Shown piece after piece: positions 29,172 through 37,482 of a DNA stretch of 64,000 nucleotides; the stretch's first letter is position 1, and every line of letters starts with the position of its first letter. The notes beneath the pieces were generated by a model that did no database searches, was not told the origin of the DNA, and saw nothing but the letters and a program-made list of their open reading frames with translations. This DNA is from Rhizobium indicum (GTDB lineage: Bacteria > Pseudomonadota > Alphaproteobacteria > Rhizobiales > Rhizobiaceae): the NCBI RefSeq assembly GCF_005862305.2, contig NZ_CP054021.1, forward strand, positions 1,736,001 to 1,800,000, written 5' to 3'. A program made the position numbers and the translations under genes.

Positions 29172-29236
29172 CGCCCAACCTCCCGAGACAGCGTCCTTTG
29201 CGGCTCTCGAAAAGATGCGCGGCGCTGCAATAGGTC

Positions 29237-30547
29237 TCAGCCTAACGGCAAACCTGTTAATTTTTCCGGCACAGCGCCGCCATAGGCCCAATCGAGAAGC
29301 TCGACCGTATGCAGGATCGGCATGCCGGTGCCGGTGGCGATCTGGGTGATGCAGCCGATATTGCCGGTGGCGATGATATCGGCCTTGGTGGCCTCGATGT
29401 TCTTGACCTTGCGCGCCTTCAGCGCAGCCGAGATCTCCGGCTGCATGATGTTGTAGGTGCCGGCGGAGCCGCAACAGAGATGGCCTTCCGCCGGATCGCG
29501 TACCGTAAAGCCCGCCGCTTTCAGCAATTGCTTCGGCCCCAGCGTGATGCGTTGGCCGTGCTGCATGGAACAGGCGGAATGATAGGCGACGGTGATGCCC
29601 TTCGGCGTGTGCGCCGGCAGGTCGAGGGTTGCGAGATATTCGGTGATGTCCTTGGCGAGCGCCGAGACCCTGGCCGCCTTTGCGGCATAGACGGGATCGA
29701 GGCGCAGCATGTGGCCGTAGTCCTTGATCGTCGTGCCGCAGCCCGAAGCGGTGATGATGATCGCCTCGAGGCCCTGCCCGTCGATCTCGCGCGTCCAGAT
29801 ATCGACATTGGCACGCGCACTTTCGAGCGCCTGTTCGGCGCGACCCATGTGATGGACCAGCGAGCCGCAGCAGACCTCGCCCTCCGGCATCACGACCTCG
29901 ACGCCGAAGCGCGTCAGCAGGCGGATCGCCGCCGCGTTGATGCCGGGATCGAGCACCGGCTGAGCACAGCCGGAAAGGATCGCCACCCGGCCGCGCCGTT
30001 TGGTCTCGGGGCGATAGGTGCCTGGCTTTGCGAAGTCCGAAGCGGTCGGGATCCGCCGCGGCGCAAGCGCCAGCATGGCGGCAAAGGGTTTCAGCGCGCC
30101 CCCCCGCATCAGGCCGGCGAAGGGCCTGCCGAGACGGGCGAGTTTGAGCGCCAGACGGAAACGACCGGGATAAGGCAACACGGCGGCAAGAATGGCGCGC
30201 GTCAGCCGGTTCATGAACGGGCGTTTATAGGTCTTTTCGATATGGGCGCGGGCGTGATCGACCAGATGCATGTAATCGACGCCGGAGGGACAGGTGGTGA
30301 CGCAGGCAAGGCAAGAGAGACAACGGTCGATATGGGTGACGACCTCGGCATCGGCGGGCCGGCCGTTTTCCAGCATGTCCTTGATCAGGTAGATGCGGCC
30401 GCGCGGACTGTCGAGCTCGTTGCCGAGCGTCACATAGGTGGGACAGGTGGCGGTGCAGAAGCCGCAATGGACACATTTGCGCAGAATCTGCTCGGATTCG
30501 GCGACATCAGGGTCGAGGAGCTGGGTGGGTGTGAAGTTGGTTTGCAT
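29237..30547 (-). CDS. glcF: Glycolate oxidase iron-sulfur subunit
   Basis: A 436-residue subunit of the GlcDEF glycolate oxidase, which oxidises glycolate to glyoxylate and passes electrons to the respiratory chain. Two [4Fe-4S] clusters are evident: Cys25, 28, 31 and 35 (CVHCGFCTATCP) and Cys76, 79, 82 and 86 (CLSCLACVTTCP). Two CCG domains follow, with CCGSLVHH and CCGSAGTYNI. The gene lies downstream of glcE on the same strand, but a 178-bp palindromic element is inserted in the 245-base gap between them. Confidence 0.95.
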   Translation of the reverse strand: MQTNFTPTQLLDPDVAESEQILRKCVHCGFCTATCPTYVTLGNELDSPRGRIYLIKDMLENGRPADAEVVTHIDRCLSCLACVTTCPSGVDYMHLVDHARAHIEKTYKRPFMNRLTRAILAAVLPYPGRFRLALKLARLGRPFAGLMRGGALKPFAAMLALAPRRIPTASDFAKPGTYRPETKRRGRVAILSGCAQPVLDPGINAAAIRLLTRFGVEVVMPEGEVCCGSLVHHMGRAEQALESARANVDIWTREIDGQGLEAIIITASGCGTTIKDYGHMLRLDPVYAAKAARVSALAKDITEYLATLDLPAHTPKGITVAYHSACSMQHGQRITLGPKQLLKAAGFTVRDPAEGHLCCGSAGTYNIMQPEISAALKARKVKNIEATKADIIATGNIGCITQIATGTGMPILHTVELLDWAYGGAVPEKLTGLPLG

Positions 30548-30588
30548 CTAGCGGAATTCCCAAGGGATATTGGAGGTTCTGCTCGAAA

Positions 30589-30766
30589 TACCCCCCTCTG
30601 TCCTGCCGGACATCTCCCCCACAAGGGGGGAGATCGGCAAGAGGTTGGACCATCGCTTCCTATCTGCCGTGTCGGGGTCGCAGTGCCTGAATTGTTTGGG
30701 GAAGTCGTAGCCCCCAGCCAATCTCCCGCCTTGTGGGGGAGATGTCCGGCAGGACAGAGGGGGGTA
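30589..30766. repeat. Bipartite palindromic intergenic element (RIME-like), glcE-glcF
   Basis: Arms at 30589-30635 and 30721-30766 are inverted copies with one internal mismatch plus one shortened end, flanking 85 bases. Arm sequence differs from the hisS-hisZ element by compensating changes (GTCCTGCCGGAC instead of GCCCTGCCGGGC), which preserves the hairpin. Confidence 0.85.
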
Positions 30767-30792
30767 TCTCAGACGCAGACCCATCTTGTTTC

Positions 30793-31992
30793 TCACCCCA
30801 TCTTGCCCGGATTGAATATACCGGCCGGATCGAATTTTTCCTTCACTCGCCGAGACAACGTCGCCACCGCCTCGGGCTCCGGATGGAAGGCGGGTGTAAC
30901 CGCCCTCGCCTCGCCGGATGCACGAATCAGCGTCGCGTGGCCGCCGCCGAGCGCCTTGATGTAGCGACGGACCAGTTCCGCTTCGGGGCCGGCCTCCATG
31001 CACATCCAGACGAGGCCGCCCTGCCAGTCGTAGAAGGCGTCGACGGCGGCCTCGAGGCGGAGTGCTGCGACCAGCTGATGGCCGGTGCCGGGGGCGACCG
31101 AGACGCGCCAGACCGGCCGCGCCGTGCCATCGGTATAGGGCAGCACGTCGCGGATTTCCTGCCAGAGCCTGGAGCTTTCCGGCTGTTCCAGCCGCGTAAC
31201 TGTGGCGAAGCCCGACATTGCCGCGGCAAGCTTTTCGATGCGCACGTCGACCGAGCCCGGCAGGCCTTCGATGCGCAGAGCGGTCGCCTCACCCTCGGGC
31301 AATTTGCCGGCGAGGAATTTCCACGTCACCGTCAAGGGCAGGTGCGCGGCACCCGAGACTTCGACCGGCAGGGCCATCGCCGCGGCCATGGCGTTAGCCG
31401 CCTCGGCGTCGTTGAGGCCCGATAGCACCAGCGTCCGCTCCGTCTTCGGGCGCGGCGGCAGACGGAAGGTGACTTCGGTGAGGAAACCCAGCGTGCCATG
31501 CGAGCCGGCGACCAGCTTGACGAGATCGAGGCCAGTGACATTCTTCATCACCCGGCCGCCGGCCTTGATGATCTCGCCCTTGCCGTTGACAAAGCGCACG
31601 CCGAGCAGACTGTCGCGGGCGGCACCTGCGATCAGCCGGCGCGGGCCGGAGACATTGGCGGCGAAGACGCCGCCGATGGTCGGCTCGCCGGATGTGCCCA
31701 TCACAGGGCGATGATCCATCGGCTCGAAGGCGAGCATCTGGCCGCTCTCCGAAAGTGCCGCCTCGACCTCGGCAAGCGGCGTGCCCGATCGGACAGTCAT
31801 GACCATTTCGCCGGGATTATAAGCGACGATGCCGGTGAACCCGGTCGAGCGCAGCCGGTCCTCGGCGGCAACGATATTGCCGAAGCCCGAGCGGGTCTCG
31901 CCGCCGCAGATCGCCAGCGGCCGGCCGCTCTCCGCATGGGCGCGGACGATCACTGCTGCCTCTTCCTCGCTCGTCGGCATCAGATCGATCAT
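30793..31992 (-). CDS. glcE: Glycolate oxidase FAD-binding subunit
   Basis: A 399-residue FAD-binding subunit of the GlcDEF complex. It has the FAD_binding_4 features: ICGGETRSGFG, MGTSGEPTIGGVFAANVSGPRR and the GSHGTLGFLTEVTFRLPP stretch. It is shorter than GlcD and lacks the full C-terminal substrate cap, as usual. The ATG at 31992 overlaps the glcD stop (ATGA), showing translational coupling; a second ATG four codons on is possible. The open frame upstream to 32460 is only a shadow of glcD. Confidence 0.94.
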   Translation of the reverse strand: MIDLMPTSEEEAAVIVRAHAESGRPLAICGGETRSGFGNIVAAEDRLRSTGFTGIVAYNPGEMVMTVRSGTPLAEVEAALSESGQMLAFEPMDHRPVMGTSGEPTIGGVFAANVSGPRRLIAGAARDSLLGVRFVNGKGEIIKAGGRVMKNVTGLDLVKLVAGSHGTLGFLTEVTFRLPPRPKTERTLVLSGLNDAEAANAMAAAMALPVEVSGAAHLPLTVTWKFLAGKLPEGEATALRIEGLPGSVDVRIEKLAAAMSGFATVTRLEQPESSRLWQEIRDVLPYTDGTARPVWRVSVAPGTGHQLVAALRLEAAVDAFYDWQGGLVWMCMEAGPEAELVRRYIKALGGGHATLIRASGEARAVTPAFHPEPEAVATLSRRVKEKFDPAGIFNPGKMG

Positions 31993-33428
31993 GCGGCAGG
32001 GCGCCCTTCGAGCGGGAAGACCTTCGACGGGTTGAGGAGCCAGCCGGGATCGAAGGCGGCACGCGCCGCCATCTGCTGGGCGAGATCCACCTCGGAATAT
32101 TGGTGCCGCATCAGGTCGCGCTTCTCGATGCCGACGCCATGTTCGCCGGTGAGGCAGCCGCCGGCATCGACGCAGAGCCTCAGAATATCGTTGCCGGCCG
32201 CCTCGGCACGGGCAGCATCCTCGGGATCGTTGGCGTTGAAGAGGATCAGCGGATGCATATTGCCGTCGCCGGCATGGAAGACGTTGGCGACGCGCAGGCC
32301 GTAATGATCGACGATCTCGGCGGTCCGCTTCAGCACGTAGGAGAGCTGGCTGAGCGGCACGGTGCCATCCATGCAGATATAGTCGGCGATGCGGCCGGTG
32401 GCGCCGAAGGCAGATTTGCGACCCTTCCAGATCAATGCCGCCTCGGTCGCCGACTGGCATTCGCGCACGGTCTTCACAGCGTGCCGGCGGGCGATCTCGA
32501 CGATGTCCTTCAGCGCGGCGTCCATTTCCGCTTCCGACCCCTCGACCTCGACGATCAGCAGTGCGCCGACATCGAGCGGGTATCCGGCATGGGCGAAGGC
32601 CTCGCAGATCTCGATCGCCGGCTTGTCCATGAATTCGATCGCAACCGGGATGATGCCGGCGGCAATGACATCGGCAACGCAGGCGCCCGCCTCCTCCGAA
32701 CTCTCGAAGCCGAAGAGCACCGGGCGCGCGCCTTCCGGCTTGGCGATCAACCGCACCGTCGCCTCGGTGACGATGCCAAGCTGGCCTTCGTGGCCGCAGA
32801 CGAGGCCGAGTAGGTCGTAGCCTGCCGCATCCAGCGCCTTGCCGCCAAGCTCGATCACGGTGCCGTCGACCAGCACCATCCTGACGCCGAGCAGATTATT
32901 GGTGGTGACGCCGTATTTCAGGCAGTGGGCGCCGCCGGAATTCATGCCGATATTGCCGCCGATGGTACAGGCGAGCTGCGAGCTCGGATCGGGCGCATAG
33001 AAAAAGCCGTCCGCGGAGACGGATTCGGAAATATTAAGATTGGTGACGCCGGCCTGGACCACGGCGACGCGGTTCGGCAGATCGATTTCGAGGATGCTGT
33101 TCATCTTCGACAGGCCAACCACGACGGCATCCTCCTGCGGAATGGCGCCGCCGGAGAGCGAAGTGCCGGCACCGCGCGGCACGACGGGAATGCCGTAGCG
33201 GTTGCAATAGCGCATGACGGCGGAAACCTCAGCCGTGGTGCGCGGCAGGGCGACGGCGAGCGGCAGGCGGCGGTAGGACACGAAGGCGTCGGTCTCGAAC
33301 GGCACCAGCTCGCGCGCCTCATGCACCAGGCATTCCGGCGGCAGAAGATCGGTCAGATCGGCAACGATCTGGGCTCGGCGCGCCAGCACGTCAGCGCGCG
33401 GCTCGAGAAACGAAATGGCGTCGGACAT
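31989..33428 (-). CDS. glcD: Glycolate oxidase catalytic subunit
   Basis: A 479-residue FAD enzyme of the vanillyl-alcohol-oxidase fold. The FAD loop is VPRGAGTSLSGGAIP, followed by CTIGGNIGMNSGG and the C-terminal catalytic region with VFHAGDGNMHPL and GGCLTGEHGVGIEKR. The start at 33428 (MSDAISFLEPR) is supported by GGGAG upstream; 39 extra in-frame codons are discarded. It is the first gene of glcDEF and lies back-to-back with a LysR regulator gene; the shared control region carries nested palindromes. Confidence 0.95.
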   Translation of the reverse strand: MSDAISFLEPRADVLARRAQIVADLTDLLPPECLVHEARELVPFETDAFVSYRRLPLAVALPRTTAEVSAVMRYCNRYGIPVVPRGAGTSLSGGAIPQEDAVVVGLSKMNSILEIDLPNRVAVVQAGVTNLNISESVSADGFFYAPDPSSQLACTIGGNIGMNSGGAHCLKYGVTTNNLLGVRMVLVDGTVIELGGKALDAAGYDLLGLVCGHEGQLGIVTEATVRLIAKPEGARPVLFGFESSEEAGACVADVIAAGIIPVAIEFMDKPAIEICEAFAHAGYPLDVGALLIVEVEGSEAEMDAALKDIVEIARRHAVKTVRECQSATEAALIWKGRKSAFGATGRIADYICMDGTVPLSQLSYVLKRTAEIVDHYGLRVANVFHAGDGNMHPLILFNANDPEDAARAEAAGNDILRLCVDAGGCLTGEHGVGIEKRDLMRHQYSEVDLAQQMAARAAFDPGWLLNPSKVFPLEGRPAA

Positions 33429-33518
33429 GGCGTTCTCCCTGGCCCTGACGACGGGGAATGACAGCGGGAAGATGATAACGGAAACCGGCCGCGAACCTCC
33501 CTGCCGCCGATAGACCGG

Positions 33519-33553
33519 CTTAGCACTTTCCCGAAAGTGGCGCAAATGCTAAG
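33519..33553. promoter_or_regulatory. Nested palindrome in the glcD-lysR control region
   Basis: Outer arms CTTAGCA (33519-33525) and TGCTAAG (33547-33553) enclose a near-perfect 16-bp palindrome, CACTTTC-CC-GAAAGTG (33524-33539). Position between divergent start codons and dyad symmetry fit a LysR-type binding site. The regulator is inferred to be the adjacent gene. Confidence 0.6.
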
Positions 33554-33589
33554 CACTTATGCCAAAAGAGGAAAAAGTCGCAAAACCTT

Positions 33590-34486
33590 ATGACCAATCT
33601 GGGTGATCTCGAAATCTTTGCCAAGGTCGTTTCAACCGGAAGCATGTCGCTCGCCGGGCGGGCGCTCGGCTTTTCGCCGGCCGTCGTCTCCAAACGCATC
33701 AAGCGGCTGGAGGACCGGCTCGGTACCCGGCTCCTGCAGCGCACGACGCGGCAGATCTCGCTGACGGAGGCCGGACAGGGCTTCTACGACCGCGTTCTCG
33801 GCATTCTCGCCGGGCTCGAAGAGGCGGAATTCTATATTTCCGGCCGCTCGGCGCAGATGCACGGCACGCTGAAGATCTCAGCCCCGACCTCCTTCGGGCG
33901 CATGCATATCGCGCCGTATCTGAAGGATTTCATGGAGGCGCATCCGGAGCTTGCGATCAACCTGGTGCTGACCGACGAATTCAGCGACATCGTCGGCGGC
34001 GGCTTCGATCTGGCGATCCGCATCGCCGAACTCACCGATTCGAGCCTTGTTGCCCGGCGGCTGGCGCCGGTGCGCCGGCTGCTCTGCGCTTCGCCGGATT
34101 ACCTTGCTGCGCATGGCGAGCCGAAGCACATCGACGAGCTGAAACACCATCGCTGCCTGCCGGCCCACAATAACGACACCTGGCGGCTGAAGGGGCCGGA
34201 CGGGGCGCTGAGTCTCAGGCCGGAAGGCTTGCTCATCACCAATTCCAGCGAGGTGATCCGCGAGGCTGTGATCGCCGGCCTCGGGATCGCGCTGCGCTCC
34301 ACCTGGGATATCGGCGAAGAGCTCAAGGGTGGCCGGCTGGTGCAGGTGCTGCCGGCCTATGAGAGCTCGCACAATGTCGCGCTGTCGGCCGTCTATCCCA
34401 GCCGGCAGTTCCTGCCGGCCAAGGTGCGGCTGTTCATCGACTATCTGGCGGAACTTTATGGGCCTGTCCCCTATTGGGAGCGTTGA
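33590..34486 (+). CDS. LysR-family transcriptional regulator
   Basis: A 298-residue LysR protein with an N-terminal winged helix (GSMSLAGRALGFSPAVVSKRI) and a substrate-binding effector domain (about 90-290). It resembles the AaeR/DmlR-like branch by its THP-less HTH and VSKRIKRLEDRLGTRLLQRTTR sequence, split here by the family motif. It is divergent from glcDEF, with 160 bases between the starts, so glycolate or a related hydroxyacid is the likely inducer. That link is inferred from gene position and the palindrome between them. Confidence 0.92.
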   Translation: MTNLGDLEIFAKVVSTGSMSLAGRALGFSPAVVSKRIKRLEDRLGTRLLQRTTRQISLTEAGQGFYDRVLGILAGLEEAEFYISGRSAQMHGTLKISAPTSFGRMHIAPYLKDFMEAHPELAINLVLTDEFSDIVGGGFDLAIRIAELTDSSLVARRLAPVRRLLCASPDYLAAHGEPKHIDELKHHRCLPAHNNDTWRLKGPDGALSLRPEGLLITNSSEVIREAVIAGLGIALRSTWDIGEELKGGRLVQVLPAYESSHNVALSAVYPSRQFLPAKVRLFIDYLAELYGPVPYWER

Positions 34487-34493
34487 CGCCGCT

Positions 34494-35654
34494 TCAGCGC
34501 GCCAGATCGAGATAGGCGTTCGCCACCATCGCATCGATATCGGCGGGCACAGGCACGAGGCAGGATTGGGGACCGGCTTCGCCCCTGGCGATGCGTTCCA
34601 GGCAGCGGGCCTGAAGGGTGAAGCCGAGATCCATCGATTCGACGGTATTGCCGAGCGGCCGCGGGCCGGCGAGGTTGGCCATGTGGCCGCCACCCAGCAC
34701 ATGGAAGGAGCGGCCGTCGCCGAGATGGAAGGTCTCGATGTAATCGGCCTCATAGCGGTCGATGCCGACGATATCGGGATGGCGGCGGAAAGCCTCGACA
34801 TCGATCTCATGCGGGAAATGACCGCCATTCATCAGGATCGCGCCATCCTTGACGAGCGGCAGGTCGGCCGCCGTGACGATACCGGCAAAACCCGTGACGG
34901 TGATGATGATATCTGCCGAGCGGATCGCCGCATCGCGCAGCGGCGTGACGAAGCCGTCGAGATGGGCTTCGAGTGTCGTCACCGGATCGGTATCGACGAC
35001 GCTGACGGTGGAAAAGGCATTGCGGAAACAGGCGGCCGTGCCCTTGCCGCAAGCGCCGTAGCCAAAGACCGTCACGCGTTTGCCGTTGGTGGAGCGGTTG
35101 GTGAAGCGCAGGTAGCTTTCGAACAGGCTCTGGCCGACGGCATGCCTGTTTTCGGCGAACTGCTTGATCGGGCTGTCGTTGATGACGAGGATCGGCATGT
35201 TCAGGCGCTCGCGCAGCGGCAGCAGCCGGGTGCGGCCGGAGGTGGTTTCCTCGGTGCCGCCGCGGAGATTGGCGTAGGTTTTTTCCGCCGCGATGGCGAA
35301 AAGATCGCCGCCATTGTCGAGCAGCAAATCGGGCTGTTCGGCGATCACTGCTTCGAGGCTCTGATGATGCGCGGCGGGATCGGTCGTCTGCGAGGCAAAA
35401 ACCGTGATGCCTTGGGAACGCAGGAATTCGACCGTCGAAGGCTGGGTGCTGTTGAGATTGCCGGTGCAGACGAGACGGGCGCCGCCGGCGCGAAGCGTCA
35501 TCAGCAGCGCTACCGTCTTCGGCTCCAGATGAATGCCGGTGCCGATCGACAGGGCCTCGAAAGGACGCGTCCGCTCGAATTCGGCGGCCGTCGCCTTAAG
35601 CAGCCGGCAGCTGTTGCCGATCCAGTCGATGCGGGTTGCGCTCTTTTCCATCAT
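34494..35654 (-). CDS. S-adenosylhomocysteine hydrolase-like protein
   Basis: A 386-residue protein related to adenosylhomocysteinase. The NAD-binding loop VFGYGACGKGTA replaces the usual GYGDVGKG. The active-site stretch TEETTSG and the NDSPIKQFAENRHAVGQS segment keep the catalytic Asp/Lys pattern of the family, and GGHFPHEIDVEAF matches the NAD-contact region. It is about 80 residues shorter than the alpha-proteobacterial housekeeping enzyme, which carries an insertion. It is more likely a paralogue with altered substrate than the main AhcY. The upstream LysR gene, same strand and 95 bases away, probably controls it. Confidence 0.8.
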   Translation of the reverse strand: MMEKSATRIDWIGNSCRLLKATAAEFERTRPFEALSIGTGIHLEPKTVALLMTLRAGGARLVCTGNLNSTQPSTVEFLRSQGITVFASQTTDPAAHHQSLEAVIAEQPDLLLDNGGDLFAIAAEKTYANLRGGTEETTSGRTRLLPLRERLNMPILVINDSPIKQFAENRHAVGQSLFESYLRFTNRSTNGKRVTVFGYGACGKGTAACFRNAFSTVSVVDTDPVTTLEAHLDGFVTPLRDAAIRSADIIITVTGFAGIVTAADLPLVKDGAILMNGGHFPHEIDVEAFRRHPDIVGIDRYEADYIETFHLGDGRSFHVLGGGHMANLAGPRPLGNTVESMDLGFTLQARCLERIARGEAGPQSCLVPVPADIDAMVANAYLDLAR

Positions 35655-35749
35655 CTCTTTCCTATTTGCGTGTTGGTGCTATTTTTAGCCGAGCAACAGG
35701 GCGGCGAATATGGAAGTAATTCTGGCGAAGGGGCAGAAAATCTGCCCTT

Positions 35750-36625
35750 TCAGGCCGGTGTCCCGCAACGAAGCAGCCAGCCGGATAAGGCGGCAAAGGC
35801 CGTCCGTTTCGCATCCGGCGTGCGGCAGCAGAGGCTATAGCCCGATGGCCGGGAGATGAAACCGTAGGGCGCGACCAGATGCCCGCGGTGGAGATCGTCT
35901 TCGATCGAAGCGCGTGGCGCAAGCGCGATGCCAAGCCCGGAGCGGGCAGCAGCCAGCGCCAGCAGCAGATCCTCGAATTCTTGGGCGCGGGAAAAGACGA
36001 CCGGCGGCGTGCCGCTTTCGGCAAACCATTCGTCCCAGAGCTTCGGAACGCTGCGGCTGACAAGCACCGTCAGCGCACCCATTGCCGCCGGGCCGCTCGA
36101 TAGTGTCGCGGCAAGCGAAGGCGTCGCGACCGGGCCGAATTCGTCCTCCATGAACCGCAGGGCGGTGATGCCCGCGGCCGGCCGGTATTCGCCGCCCATG
36201 ATCACAGCGTCCAATTCGGGATGCATCTGCAGCGGTTCGACCACGGTCATCGGCACGATGTCGACGGTATGACCGAGGCTCGCCTGCATGTCCCCGACGC
36301 GCGGCATCAGCCACCAGACCGCGAAGGCGGAGGGCACGCCAAGGCGGATGCGGCCTGGCACCACACCTTCGAGTTCCGAAGCGGCGCGCCCTAGAATGTC
36401 GAAAGCCGCACTCGCGGCGGCTGCAAAAACGCTGGCCTGCAAGGTCGGGACCAGCCTGCGGCCGTCACGCGTAAAGAGCTTGCGACCGAAGTGATTCTCC
36501 AGCGTGTCGATCTGCTGGCGCACGGCGCCGCGCACCACATTCAGCTCTTCGGCAGCCTTCAGAATGCTGCCGTGACGGCAGACGGCCTCGAAGGCGCGGA
36601 TGGCATTGAGCGGTGGAAGACGCAT
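35750..36625 (-). CDS. LysR-family transcriptional regulator, GcvA-like
   Basis: A 291-residue LysR protein of the GcvA-like branch, recognised by MRLPPLNAIRAFEAVCRHGS and the helix-turn-helix LKAAEELNVVRGAVRQQI. The C-terminal part is a periplasmic-binding-like effector domain. The start at 36625 matches the usual N-terminus of this branch; 22 further codons in frame upstream are discarded. It precedes the SAHH-like gene in the same direction, so it may be co-transcribed with its target or activate it across the 95-base gap. Confidence 0.9.
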   Translation of the reverse strand: MRLPPLNAIRAFEAVCRHGSILKAAEELNVVRGAVRQQIDTLENHFGRKLFTRDGRRLVPTLQASVFAAAASAAFDILGRAASELEGVVPGRIRLGVPSAFAVWWLMPRVGDMQASLGHTVDIVPMTVVEPLQMHPELDAVIMGGEYRPAAGITALRFMEDEFGPVATPSLAATLSSGPAAMGALTVLVSRSVPKLWDEWFAESGTPPVVFSRAQEFEDLLLALAAARSGLGIALAPRASIEDDLHRGHLVAPYGFISRPSGYSLCCRTPDAKRTAFAALSGWLLRCGTPA

Positions 36626-36838
36626 GGAGACGACATTCACAAAATCATAGTGGATCACTAGATCTCGCCATTGAACGAAAGGCAAGATCACGCCATATTG
36701 TACAGCTGTGCAATGTGACGCATTCGAGACAGGATGTGGCGGATTTTCCGAACCTGTCCCACCTCGATTTCCCTATGAACGGCGATCAAATCGCGTTTCG
36801 ATCGTCACGCCTATTTTGGATTGAGTAAGCTTTCCGTG

Positions 36839-36850
36839 ATATACGTATAT
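36839..36850. promoter_or_regulatory. Perfect 12-bp palindrome ATATACGTATAT
   Basis: A perfect AT-rich palindrome 28 bases before the GTG start of the Nudix gene. It could include a -10 element or be a regulator site; no regulator is suggested by the context. Confidence 0.35.
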
Positions 36851-36877
36851 GAGTGATTCCTAACGACGACTGCGAAG

Positions 36878-37420
36878 GTGACCCGACAATTGACTCTTCT
36901 CGCCCGACTGGCTTCCGATGTGCAACTGATGTTCCGGCGTCCGCCGCGACAGCAATATGGTGCGCTCTGCTATCGGGTAAAGAAGAAGAGCGGCGAGGTC
37001 GAGGTACTGTTGATGACCAGCCGCGATACCGGCCGCTGGGTCATTCCCAAGGGCTGGCCGATGACGCGCAAATGCGCCCATGAGGTCGCGATGCAGGAAG
37101 CCTTCGAGGAAGCCGGCGTCCGCGGCGTCGTCGAAACGGAGACGCTCGGCGCCTACACTTATTCGAAGGTGCTGCGCGACGGCGTGCAGGTGATCTGCAA
37201 GGTGCAGGTCTATGCACTCGAAGTCACCGACATGGCGAAAAACTTCAAGGAAAAGGGCGAGCGCCGCATCGAATGGGTCTCGTTCGACGAGGCGGCCGGG
37301 CGCGTGCGCGAACCGGAACTCCGCCACCTTTTCCTCGCCTTCAAACAAAGGATGGCCGACAGGCTTTCGGCCAAGGCTGCAAAACAAATTCCAGAAGTGA
37401 AACAAATTCCGGCAGAATGA
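36878..37420 (+). CDS. Nudix hydrolase
   Basis: A 180-residue Nudix protein. The Nudix box spans KGWPMTRKCAHEVAMQEAFEEAGV and fits G-x5-E-x7-R-E-U-x-E-E-x-G-U except that the Arg is Gln (MQEAFEEAG); the metal-binding Glu residues are kept. The layout resembles the diphosphoinositol-polyphosphate/diadenosine hydrolase (DIPP-like) group. The start is GTG at 36878 with only a weak ribosome site. Likely a cytosolic pyrophosphatase of a nucleotide-derived or polyphosphorylated substrate. It stands alone, 62 bases ahead of the Pit transporter. Confidence 0.88.
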   Translation: MTRQLTLLARLASDVQLMFRRPPRQQYGALCYRVKKKSGEVEVLLMTSRDTGRWVIPKGWPMTRKCAHEVAMQEAFEEAGVRGVVETETLGAYTYSKVLRDGVQVICKVQVYALEVTDMAKNFKEKGERRIEWVSFDEAAGRVREPELRHLFLAFKQRMADRLSAKAAKQIPEVKQIPAE

Positions 37421-37482
37421 ATCCTGCCATCTTGCGCTGCTAGGAAAGCAGCGTAGAAGCAGATTCATCCTCAGGAAAAAGA

